This document shows, in pieces, positions 1-5,574 of a stretch of DNA of 5,574 bases. This stretch comes from Desulfobacteraceae bacterium (GTDB taxonomy: Bacteria > Desulfobacterota > DSM-4660 > Desulfatiglandales > HGW-15): the NCBI GenBank assembly GCA_003819975.1, contig RPPU01000333.1:1-5574 (forward strand), written 5' to 3'. How positions within the stretch are numbered: the stretch's first letter is position 1; every line of letters starts with the position of its first letter. Both the position numbers and the translations under genes were made by a program. The notes below the pieces were generated by a model. The model had not been told where the DNA came from. It saw only the letters and a program-made list of their open reading frames with translations, and ran no database searches.

Positions 1-793
1 CGATCATGGAAGAAAGGGCGCAGCCGTATTTCAGCTTGATCTTCTCCGCCTCGATTTGCGGCGTGCGCAATCCGATGGAGATATCATAGGTTAAATTTTC
101 GCCGCCCAGGGCTAAAACCGAAGTATGCTTGGTGGTTCCGCGCGAGAATACGGCTACATCCGTGGTGCCGCCGCCGAAGTCCAGCAACGCCACGCCCAGG
201 TTGCGCTCTTCCTGGGATAGGACCGCCTCGCTGGAAGCAATGGACTCGAGCACGATATCGCAAACGTCCAAACCGGCCCGGTTGGCGCATTTAATGATGT
301 TCTGGGCCGAGGTTACGGCGCCGGTGACAATATGAATTTTGGCTTCCAACCGCACACCGGCCATGCCGAGCGGGTCCAAAATGCCGTCCTGCTCGTCCAC
401 CACGAATTCCTGGGTCAAGACATGAATGACTTCCCGATCCATGGGAATCGCCACGGCGCTGGCCGCCTCGATGACCCGCTCGATATCCTTTTTGGTCACT
501 TCCCGTTCCTTAAGGGCGATGACGCCGTGACTGTTGAAACCCTTGATATGGCCTCCGGCAATGCCCACATAGACCGAGCTGATCTCGCAACCCGCCATGG
601 TCTCTGCTTCTTCAATCGCTTCCTTGATCGAATGCACGGTTTTTTCAATATTGACCACCACCCCTTTGCGCAGGCCCTCGGAAATATGGCTGCCGATCCC
701 GATGATTTCGATCGTATCCGGCCGTATTTCGCCGACCACGGCGCAAATCTTGGTGGTTCCGATATCCAGACCGACGATGATTTCTCCCGCCAT
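1..793 (-). CDS. ftsA: Cell division protein FtsA, N-terminal 264 residues (runs off the left edge)
   Basis: FtsA is the actin-like ATPase that anchors FtsZ to the inner membrane and recruits later division proteins. I translated this frame by hand; it is open from ATG 793-791 to the window edge with no stop. The protein begins MAGEIIVGLDIGTTKICAVV, with the phosphate-1 motif LDIGTTK at residues 9-15. The 1C (SHS2-type) region follows at about 83-165, with IPMDREVIHVLTQEF (116-130) and VTGAVTSAQNIIKCANRAGL (156-175). The phosphate-2 motif LLDFGGGTTD is at 203-212, then LALGGENLTYDISIGLRTP (227-245). The ATP-pocket remainder and the C-terminal membrane helix lie outside the window. The start is supported by AAGGGG seven bases upstream, inside the last codons of ftsQ; the genes are 4 bases apart, so translation is probably coupled. 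Identity is secure. The text closely resembles deltaproteobacterial FtsA as I remember it. Confidence 0.97.
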   Translation of the reverse strand, partial: MAGEIIVGLDIGTTKICAVVGEIRPDTIEIIGIGSHISEGLRKGVVVNIEKTVHSIKEAIEEAETMAGCEISSVYVGIAGGHIKGFNSHGVIALKEREVTKKDIERVIEAASAVAIPMDREVIHVLTQEFVVDEQDGILDPLGMAGVRLEAKIHIVTGAVTSAQNIIKCANRAGLDVCDIVLESIASSEAVLSQEERNLGVALLDFGGGTTDVAVFSRGTTKHTSVLALGGENLTYDISIGLRTPQIEAEKIKLKYGCALSSMI

Positions 794-797
794 TTTT

Positions 798-1673
798 TTA
801 CCCCTTCATCAAACTAGGTTGTTTAACTTTCTTGTATGAAACCACGATGCCCTCGATGTAATTCAGATCGATTTTACGGACCAAAATCCATTGGCCCGAT
901 TTTTTTAAATGAGCAACCACCTTTTTAAGCTCGTCCAATTTGGCGGACAAATCGTTTTCCCGGACCTCGATCGCGACCGGTAAAGAACAAAAATAAAGCA
1001 CGATATTGCCTTGTTCCTGAAAGTGCAATTCCGCCAAATCGCGCAACGACCAGGGGCTCTTTTCGTTCTCCAGGACCTCCAGTACATTCATCGCTCTTAA
1101 AAAAGGACTCGCGCCGTTCTCCGCCTTCAAAGCCGCGCCGGTGATAACCGGATAATCCAACGGCTCTTGCGGTCCGACCTCTTTAAAGACTTCGCCGTAT
1201 TGATTGATGTACTGAAACCGCTCCTGAAATATAATGGCCCGGGCCTTTTGTTCCTCGGCCCGGATGATCAGGGTATGCGGATATTGCTTTTCCAATTCCA
1301 CGCTCCGGATCCAGGGATTGGCTTCCATGGTTCGTTTGACTTGATCCAGGTTTATGGATAACAGGCTGGTTTCGGAGTTTAATTGCGCGGCTTCCAGCAA
1401 TTCGCGCTTGAGTTCGGGGTTTATTCCGGAAACCGCGATATTCTGCAGTTTGACATAAGGCGATTGCTGGAGAAATTCATACCCTGAAATAAAAAGCAGG
1501 CTGATTAAGATCAAGCCGAACACCAAATAAGCGAATTTCAGGAAAGCCGATCCCAGCAAATTGGTCAGCTTGAAAATCGCGGAGAAGTCCCGCCGGCGTT
1601 TGGGCTTGAGCGCTCTTTGCCGGTCTATGGCCTTATTTTTTTTCAAAGGCGGTTTATTTTTATGATCCATCAT
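798..1673 (-). CDS. ftsQ: Cell division protein FtsQ (DivIB family)
   Basis: FtsQ is a bitopic inner-membrane protein that links early and late divisome components, partnering FtsB and FtsL in the periplasm. The 291-residue product has a cytoplasmic tail rich in Lys and Arg (residues 5-28). One membrane helix follows at about 44-65 (FAYLVFGLILISLLFISGY). A POTRA domain covers about 73-140 (VKLQNIAVSGI, then LLSINLDQVKRTMEANPWIR and VELEKQYPHTLIIRAEEQ). The beta domain runs to about 280, with YINQYGEVFKEV (155-166) and LDYPVITG (172-179). Layout, length and position between murB and ftsA all fit FtsQ, a family with weak sequence conservation. It starts MM; ATG 1673-1671 and 1670-1668 are both possible, with AAAGGTGA 7 or 10 bases upstream. 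It sits 2 bases after murB and 4 before ftsA. An A8 run encodes Lys-Lys-Asn at residues 11-13. Confidence 0.94.
   Translation of the reverse strand: MMDHKNKPPLKKNKAIDRQRALKPKRRRDFSAIFKLTNLLGSAFLKFAYLVFGLILISLLFISGYEFLQQSPYVKLQNIAVSGINPELKRELLEAAQLNSETSLLSINLDQVKRTMEANPWIRSVELEKQYPHTLIIRAEEQKARAIIFQERFQYINQYGEVFKEVGPQEPLDYPVITGAALKAENGASPFLRAMNVLEVLENEKSPWSLRDLAELHFQEQGNIVLYFCSLPVAIEVRENDLSAKLDELKKVVAHLKKSGQWILVRKIDLNYIEGIVVSYKKVKQPSLMKG
801..806 (-). promoter_or_regulatory. Ribosome binding site of ftsA inside the end of ftsQ
   Basis: AAGGGG on the minus strand forms the last two sense codons of ftsQ (Lys, Gly) and lies 7 bases before the ftsA ATG, with the ftsQ TAA in between. This fixes the ftsA start and suggests that ribosomes finishing ftsQ help start ftsA. 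Confidence 0.8.
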
Positions 1674-1675
1674 TT

Positions 1676-2686
1676 TTATATCACCTTTATTTCCGGCTCC
1701 AACCGGATACCCCGTGTGGTCCAGACCCTTTCCTGGATCAAAGCGATCAATGCCAGCACGTCTTTAGCCGTGGCTTGTCCGGCGTTGACTATAAAATTCG
1801 CGTGCTTGGGCGAGACCAGGGCGTCTCCGATCCGGCTCCCTTTCAGACCGGCCTCTTCAATCAATTGCCCCGCGTAAAACCCCGACGGATTTTTAAACAC
1901 CGACCCGGCCGAAGGTTGCTCCAGGGGTTGCTTGGCTTTGCGCTTCAGCAGAATTTCCTTGATCTGCTCGCCGATCTTCACCGGATCACCGGGAGTTGTT
2001 TCCAGAACGACCTCGGCGACAATGGCGCCGGGCGGAATAGCCGTGTAACGATAAGAAAATTTTAATTCCGCCGCCGAGACTTGACGCTTCATGCCCCCGC
2101 ACTCCAGAAGCAAAACTTCCCGTACCTGATCACCGATGAATGAACCCCAAGCTCCGGCATTCATCACGATCGCTCCACCTAAAGTGCCTGGAATGCCGGC
2201 CAGAAACTCCAGCCCGGCTCGCCCCTTCTGCTTGCAAAAGTTCAAAAGCTCCGTCAAATCGAGCCCGCTCCCGGCTTTCAACAAATTCGAGTTCTCTGTA
2301 TCTTCGGCAACATGGGCCAAGCTTCCGCGCAATAGAATGACACAACCCCGGACCCCCTCATCCTGCACCAACAAATTGCTGCCGCGCCCGATGACATAGA
2401 CCGGAAGGCCGATGCGGTTCAAAAATTGCAACAAAGTCCGCAAGGTTTCCGCGTCAGACACCGGGCAAATCGCATCCGCCGGGCCGCCGATCCGGTAAGT
2501 GGTGAACGCGCTGAGCGGCTCGCCGAACCGGGTCTGTGGCCCGCAAATCTTGGCTATTTCTTTTTTCTGGTTCGGGTTCATTAAATCCTTAATAATATTC
2601 TCTTTGTTTCCTAATCGCTCAGCTCGCTCATATGGATCGACCCATGAAAGCAAATACCAGATCGACTTACCGTCGTAGGGTCCCAT
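1676..2686 (-). CDS. murB: UDP-N-acetylenolpyruvoylglucosamine reductase MurB
   Basis: MurB is the cytoplasmic FAD- and NADPH-dependent enzyme that reduces UDP-GlcNAc-enolpyruvate to UDP-MurNAc. From ATG 2686 the product is 336 residues. The FAD-binding part has TTYRIGGPAD (62-71), VIGRGSNLLVQDEGVRG (98-114) and LEFLAGIPGTLGGAIVMNAG (159-178). Catalytic-region motifs are FSYRY (210-214, with the Arg), SAGSVFKNP (259-267, with the proton-donor Ser) and the C-terminal LEPE (329-332, with the Glu). The set looks intact, and the size after trimming suggests the shorter type II form. The start is uncertain. Residues 1-35 are extra relative to usual MurB, and Met36 (ATG 2581-2579) would give a 301-residue protein of family-like length with its own AAGGAT close upstream. 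The 2686 start also has AAGGAT at 7-base spacing, placed in a hairpin loop. Identity is certain; the N terminus is not. Confidence 0.96.
   Translation of the reverse strand: MGPYDGKSIWYLLSWVDPYERAERLGNKENIIKDLMNPNQKKEIAKICGPQTRFGEPLSAFTTYRIGGPADAICPVSDAETLRTLLQFLNRIGLPVYVIGRGSNLLVQDEGVRGCVILLRGSLAHVAEDTENSNLLKAGSGLDLTELLNFCKQKGRAGLEFLAGIPGTLGGAIVMNAGAWGSFIGDQVREVLLLECGGMKRQVSAAELKFSYRYTAIPPGAIVAEVVLETTPGDPVKIGEQIKEILLKRKAKQPLEQPSAGSVFKNPSGFYAGQLIEEAGLKGSRIGDALVSPKHANFIVNAGQATAKDVLALIALIQERVWTTRGIRLEPEIKVI
1681..1688 (-). promoter_or_regulatory. Ribosome binding site of ftsQ inside the end of murB
   Basis: AAAGGTGA on the minus strand overlaps the last codons of murB (Lys-Val-Ile) and precedes the first ftsQ ATG by 7 bases. 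It supports either of the two adjacent Met codons as the ftsQ start and indicates murB-ftsQ coupling. Confidence 0.75.
2585..2590 (-). promoter_or_regulatory. Ribosome binding site for the alternative internal murB start
   Basis: AAGGAT on the minus strand lies 3 bases before ATG 2581-2579 (5 bases counted from the GG). The spacing is short but usable. It supports a 301-residue MurB beginning MNPNQKKEIAKICG, whose distance to the first FAD-site motif (TTYRIGGPAD) is typical of the family. Confidence 0.5.
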
Positions 2687-2707
2687 TCCGGCTATCCTTG
2701 CCGGAAT
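2685..2707 (-). promoter_or_regulatory. Hairpin carrying the upstream murB Shine-Dalgarno in its loop
   Basis: A perfect 8-bp inverted repeat (ATTCCGGC at 2685-2692 and GCCGGAAT at 2700-2707) encloses a 7-base loop at 2693-2699. In the minus-strand transcript the loop reads AAGGAUA, which contains the Shine-Dalgarno AAGGAU (2699-2694). The stem starts at the base directly after the murC stop codon (2710-2708) and ends within the ATG at 2686-2684, pairing its A and U. This geometry suits translational coupling: a ribosome terminating on murC would open the stem and free the murB start. That role is inferred. On the plus strand the same stem is followed, after five bases, by seven T (2713-2719), so a weak intrinsic terminator against antisense transcription is a less likely alternative. 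Confidence 0.6.
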
Positions 2708-4150
2708 TCAGGTTTTTTTGATCCTATGTTTTTCAGGATCAATAAAACCTTCAGGGTCTTCGTGGTGAATCTTAACTTTTGCATCCAAAAACGCCTCCCC
2801 CACCTGTACGATGTTGCCGGCGCCCAGCGTAATAACCACATCTCCCGGTCTCGTAATGCTCTCCAGCGTTTTCAAAATTTCCTCCTGGCTTTGACAAACC
2901 CGGACCTCCGGATGCCCCTGCCGGCGGACACCGTCGGCCAGCCATTCGGTGTTCACGCCTGCAATCGGCTTCTCGCCCGCCGAATAAATCGGCGCCACGA
3001 TCAGGATATCCGCATCATTGAAACTCGTCGTAAAACGATCGTAAAGCGCTTGCGTGCGCGTATAGCGATGCGGCTGAAAAACCGTGAAGATCCTTTTTTG
3101 CGGCCAACTTTCCCGGGCGGTCTTAAGTACCGCCATAACCTCGGTCGGATGATGCCCGTAATCGTCCAGCACCAGCACTCCGTTCTTCTCGCCCTTGACC
3201 TGAAAACGCCGGGCCAGACCGCCGATATGGGCGAGTCCTTTTTGCATCTCCGTAAAAGGAACGTCCAGTTCCAAACCGACCGCGACGGTGGCCAGGGCAT
3301 TCAGCACATTGTGCATGCCCGGCATGCCGACCGTCACCGTTCCCAGGGACTGTTTCCGGTATAGGATTTCAAAACGGCTGCTGAATTCGTTGCGCTCGAT
3401 TCCTTGGGCCCGCAGATCCGCCTGCGGATTCAGACCATAGGTGAAAGTGCGTTTTTTCAGCTGGGGTAAAATACCCCGGATCTCTTCATTGTCCAAACAC
3501 AGCACCGCCAGGCCGTAAAAAGGAATCTTATGGATAAAATGAATAAAAGCCCGGCGGATCGCCTCGATATCCTTATAAAAATCCAAATGCTCCTGATCGA
3601 TATTGGTTACCACCGCGATGGTCGGCGAAAGCAGCATAAACGAGCCGTCGCTTTCATCCGATTCCGCCACCAGAATATCGCCCTGTCCGAGTTTGGCATT
3701 GGATCCGCCCCAGATATCCAGGCGGCCGCCGATCACCACGGTCGGGTCTCTATCGGCAGCCATGAGCACGGACGCGATCATCGTGGTTGTCGTGGTCTTG
3801 CCGTGCGCCCCGGCAACGGCAATGCCGTTTTTCAAACGCATGAGCTCGGCCAGCATCTCCGCGCGCGGAATGACCGGGATCGCCCCCTCTTTGGCCCGGA
3901 CGATTTCCGGGTTGTCCGGCGTTACGGCCGATGAAAAAACAACCACATCGGCGCCGCTTATATGCTCCCGGTCATGGCCGATAAAAATCCGGCCGCCTAA
4001 AGCGCTGAGCCGCCGGGTGGCGGTCGACTCTTTCAAGTCCGAACCGCTGACCCGGTAACCGAGATTTAAAAGCAGTTCGGCAATGCCGCTCATGCCGATG
4101 CCGCCGACTCCCACAAAGTGAATATGTTTTACTTTCCTGAATAATCTCAT
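2708..4150 (-). CDS. murC: UDP-N-acetylmuramate--L-alanine ligase MurC
   Basis: MurC is the cytoplasmic ATP-dependent ligase that adds L-Ala to UDP-MurNAc, the first amino acid of the peptide stem. The 480-residue product has all three Mur-ligase domains. The N-terminal Rossmann domain has HFVGVGGIGMSGIAELL (11-27). The central ATPase domain has the P-loop AGAHGKTTTT (113-122), AESDESDGSF (162-171) and TNIDQEHLD (182-190). The C-terminal domain has GLARRFQ (311-317), LDDYGHHPTE (328-337), FQPHRYTRT (358-366) and LGAGNI (442-447). The His in HGKTT and the HHPTE block are typical of MurC rather than MurD, MurE or MurF. The start is the ATG that overlaps the murG stop as ATGA; a weak GGAG lies 11 bases upstream, so re-initiation after murG is likely. 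A hydrophilic tail of roughly 20 residues (about 460-480) follows the last conserved block, and the stop abuts the murB hairpin. Confidence 0.98.
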   Translation of the reverse strand: MRLFRKVKHIHFVGVGGIGMSGIAELLLNLGYRVSGSDLKESTATRRLSALGGRIFIGHDREHISGADVVVFSSAVTPDNPEIVRAKEGAIPVIPRAEMLAELMRLKNGIAVAGAHGKTTTTTMIASVLMAADRDPTVVIGGRLDIWGGSNAKLGQGDILVAESDESDGSFMLLSPTIAVVTNIDQEHLDFYKDIEAIRRAFIHFIHKIPFYGLAVLCLDNEEIRGILPQLKKRTFTYGLNPQADLRAQGIERNEFSSRFEILYRKQSLGTVTVGMPGMHNVLNALATVAVGLELDVPFTEMQKGLAHIGGLARRFQVKGEKNGVLVLDDYGHHPTEVMAVLKTARESWPQKRIFTVFQPHRYTRTQALYDRFTTSFNDADILIVAPIYSAGEKPIAGVNTEWLADGVRRQGHPEVRVCQSQEEILKTLESITRPGDVVITLGAGNIVQVGEAFLDAKVKIHHEDPEGFIDPEKHRIKKT

Positions 4151-5253
4151 GACCGTCTCATCTCCGCCAACTGATCCAGGATGATCCGGACCGCGTCTTT
4201 TTTTCCGATCGCTGCCGCGCGCGCACTCATCTGTGCCAGCGCCTGGGGATCCTGCAGGTATTTTTCAATCGTATCCGCCAAGACCGTTCCGTTTAAATCC
4301 TTCTGCAATATCATCTCGGCGCCGCCTACCCGGACCAGCGCGGCTGCATTGGTTTCCTGATGGTTGTTGGCGGCCAGAGGAAAAGGAATCAGAATACTGG
4401 GTTTGCCCAGCACCGCCAGCTCCGCCAGCGTGGAGGCGCCTGCCCGGCTGACGGCCAGATCCGCCTGCCCGTAAGCCCAGGCCATTTCTTCTATAAAAGG
4501 CCGCACTTCTGCTTTCAGCCCTTTTTGCTCATACGCCGCCCGGATCGCTTCATAATCGTCCGTTCCGGTCTGATGAATAACCCGCAGTTTCCGATTCCGC
4601 TCCCCAAGCACGACCAGAGCCTCCACCATGGCTCGATTCACCGCCTTGGCGCCTTGGCTGCCGCCTAAGATCAGAATGGTAAAAAGATCCTGCTCCTTTT
4701 TTCGTTCGGCGCCCGACTGTTGCACGATTTCTTCACGCACGGGATTGCCGCTGAAAACCGGGTCGCCTTTGGCGAAATACGCGCCGCTTTCTTGATAAGC
4801 GATAAAAACTTTGTCCACGATTCGGCACAGCAGCCGGTTGGTCAGGCCGGGATAGGAGTTCTGCTCCTGAATCGCCGCAGGGACATTGACCAACCTTGCC
4901 GCCAGGCAAACCGGGCCGGACGAATAACCGCCTACGCCCAGAACAACTTGAGGATTAAATCTTCGGATAATCGCCAGGGATTGCCAAAGACTGATCGGCA
5001 GCAGAACCATGACCTTCAGCGCTTTCAGCCATCCGCGGCCCTTTAATCCTTCGATCATAATGGATACCTGCTCAAAACCAAAAGCAGTCAAAATATCCGC
5101 TTCGATCTTCTTCCGGCCGGTCACGAAAAGAATCCGGGCCGCGGGATAACGCTTGCGGCATTCTTTGGCCACGGCCACGCCCGGGAACAAATGGCCGCCG
5201 GTTCCGCCGCCGGCAATTAAAATTCTGAAGTTCTGCTCCAATTCCGTTTTCAT
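4147..5253 (-). CDS. murG: UDP-GlcNAc:undecaprenyl-pyrophosphoryl-MurNAc-pentapeptide GlcNAc transferase MurG
   Basis: MurG is the GT28-family, GT-B-fold enzyme on the inner face of the cytoplasmic membrane that converts lipid I to lipid II using UDP-GlcNAc. The 368-residue product has the glycine-rich loop AGGGTGGHLFPGVAVA (14-29) with its His, the second loop GVGGYSSGP (106-114), QEQNSYPGLTN (129-139) and SGNPVREE (168-175). The C-terminal UDP-GlcNAc domain has LILGGSQGAKAVN (194-206), HQTG (227-230), SRAGASTLAELA (269-280) and PFPLAANNHQETNA (290-303). All signature blocks are present. The ATG overlaps the ftsW stop as ATGA. A strong purine run, AAAGGGGA, ends only at the base before the ATG, which is too close for normal Shine-Dalgarno use; GGA at 5263-5261 is better spaced. 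TTG at codon 5 (5241-5239) is a possible alternative start. It is followed by murC through another ATGA. Confidence 0.98.
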   Translation of the reverse strand: MKTELEQNFRILIAGGGTGGHLFPGVAVAKECRKRYPAARILFVTGRKKIEADILTAFGFEQVSIMIEGLKGRGWLKALKVMVLLPISLWQSLAIIRRFNPQVVLGVGGYSSGPVCLAARLVNVPAAIQEQNSYPGLTNRLLCRIVDKVFIAYQESGAYFAKGDPVFSGNPVREEIVQQSGAERKKEQDLFTILILGGSQGAKAVNRAMVEALVVLGERNRKLRVIHQTGTDDYEAIRAAYEQKGLKAEVRPFIEEMAWAYGQADLAVSRAGASTLAELAVLGKPSILIPFPLAANNHQETNAAALVRVGGAEMILQKDLNGTVLADTIEKYLQDPQALAQMSARAAAIGKKDAVRIILDQLAEMRRS

Positions 5254-5574
5254 TCCCCTTTCCGTTCGGCCGAGATATGCAATAAAATTCCAATACTGAA
5301 CAAGGTGACGACCAATGAAGACCCTCCGTAACTCATCAACGGCAAAGTCAATCCCTTGGTGGGCAGCAGTCCCATGACCACGCCCAGGTTGATCAGGACT
5401 TGCAAGCCCAGAAAAGTACTGATCCCCATGGCCAGATAACTGCTGTGCAGGTCTCGGGCATTCAACGAACTCAAGATACCCCTCAAAATAATCATGGTGA
5501 AATGAATGATCATGACCGCCACGCCGACCCAGCCCTATTCCTCGGCCGTGATCGAAAAAATAAAATCCGTGTGC
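5250..5574 (-). CDS. ftsW: Septal peptidoglycan polymerase FtsW, C-terminal part, interrupted by an in-frame TAG
   Basis: FtsW is the SEDS-family membrane glycosyltransferase that polymerises lipid II at the septum with its partner FtsI. Reading in from the right edge (complete codons from 5573), the frame encodes HTDFIFSITAEE, then TAG (5535-5537), then GWVGVAVMIIHFTMIIL and on to the TGA at 5252-5250. HTDFIF holds the Asp conserved as essential in SEDS polymerases. The C-terminal signature is NLGVVMGLLPTKGLTLPLMSYGGSSL. Hydrophobic segments fit the last membrane helices, and the tail ends HISAERKGE. Homologues have EELG where this reads EE-stop-G, so TAG replaces Leu (TTG to TAG is one base). 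A separate product could only start downstream, for instance at GTG 5522-5520, giving about 90 residues without the HTDF block; that is unlikely to work alone. Whether the gene is broken, misread or recoded cannot be told here. The 5' part is outside the window. Confidence 0.9.
5535..5537 (-). other. In-frame amber codon within ftsW
   Basis: The plus strand reads cta, giving TAG on the minus strand in the ftsW frame. Twelve family-like residues precede it and 94 follow it without any frame shift, so it is a substitution-type stop rather than an indel. The five complete stops in the window are TGA (ftsW, murG, murC) and TAA (murB, ftsQ). No gene here ends in TAG, but five genes are too few to infer reassignment. 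Confidence 0.9.

Noticed and set aside
332..817. A 161-codon plus-strand open frame
   Set aside because: It lies antisense to the well-supported ftsA coding sequence, has low-complexity, His- and Asp-rich content typical of a reverse-frame shadow, and shows no family motif.
903..909. T TTA AAA heptamer in ftsQ in the phase for -1 frameshifting
   Set aside because: It fits the slippery pattern by sequence only. FtsQ continues normally in frame 0 and I saw no downstream pseudoknot or useful -1 product; probably chance.
1636..1643. A8 run in ftsQ (residues 11-13) as a slippage or frameshift site
   Set aside because: A Lys-rich basic tail naturally gives A runs, and no stimulatory structure or meaningful alternative-frame product was seen.
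2592..2597. TATTAT on the minus strand as a -10 promoter element ahead of murB
   Set aside because: No acceptable -35 hexamer occurs 16-18 bases upstream, and the predicted transcript start would fall on the internal ribosome binding site. AT-richness alone explains it.
2625..2640. Near-palindrome ATGGGTCGATCCAT in the murB N-terminal extension as an operator
   Set aside because: It is short, imperfect (one G-T pair) and a single copy, with no promoter nearby to regulate.
2726..3364. A 212-codon plus-strand open frame
   Set aside because: It is antisense to the conserved C-terminal half of murC. The Arg- and His-rich translation looks like a complement shadow, and it has no recognisable domain.
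5250..5522. A free-standing 90-residue small membrane protein starting at GTG 5522
   Set aside because: It is the C-terminal end of FtsW. The codons before the TAG in the same frame match the family, so it is part of an interrupted ftsW, not a separate gene.

Overview
The window is a contiguous piece of a bacterial division and cell wall (dcw) cluster. All genes lie on the minus strand, so they are transcribed from right to left. In transcription order they are ftsW (only its 3' part, entering at the right edge), murG, murC, murB, ftsQ and ftsA (only its 5' part, leaving at the left edge). Almost every base is coding. The junctions are a 4-base ATGA overlap (ftsW/murG), a second ATGA overlap (murG/murC), 21 bases (murC/murB, or 126 if the internal murB start is used), 2 bases (murB/ftsQ) and 4 bases (ftsQ/ftsA). 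This is a single tightly coupled transcription unit, and I see no convincing internal promoter.

Functionally, MurC and MurB act on soluble UDP-activated precursors. MurG makes lipid II at the inner membrane, and FtsW polymerises lipid II at the septum. FtsQ is the periplasmic scaffold of the divisome, and FtsA tethers FtsZ to the membrane. ftsZ would be expected just beyond the left edge, and murD, mraY and the rest beyond the right edge.

The gene order without ddl, the FtsA sequence and the FtsQ style (a short beta domain with YINQYGEVFKEV and LDYPVITG) recall deltaproteobacterial (Desulfobacterota-type) homologues. This placement is from memory of family sequences and is only moderately certain. 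A Gram-negative bacterium is safe.

Two things depart from an ordinary dcw segment. First, ftsW carries an in-frame TAG (5535-5537) exactly where the conserved HTDFIF...AEELG block should have Leu. The frame matches the family on both sides, so this is a single-codon nonsense change, a sequence error or a recoded amber. Second, the murC/murB junction holds a perfect 8-bp inverted repeat with a 7-base loop. It starts directly after the murC stop, its loop carries the Shine-Dalgarno sequence of the upstream murB start, and its stem takes in the first two bases of that start codon. The murB frame then has about 35 extra N-terminal codons ahead of a second, family-like start with its own ribosome binding site. 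I found no mobile element, RNA gene, CRISPR array or unknown multi-gene system.
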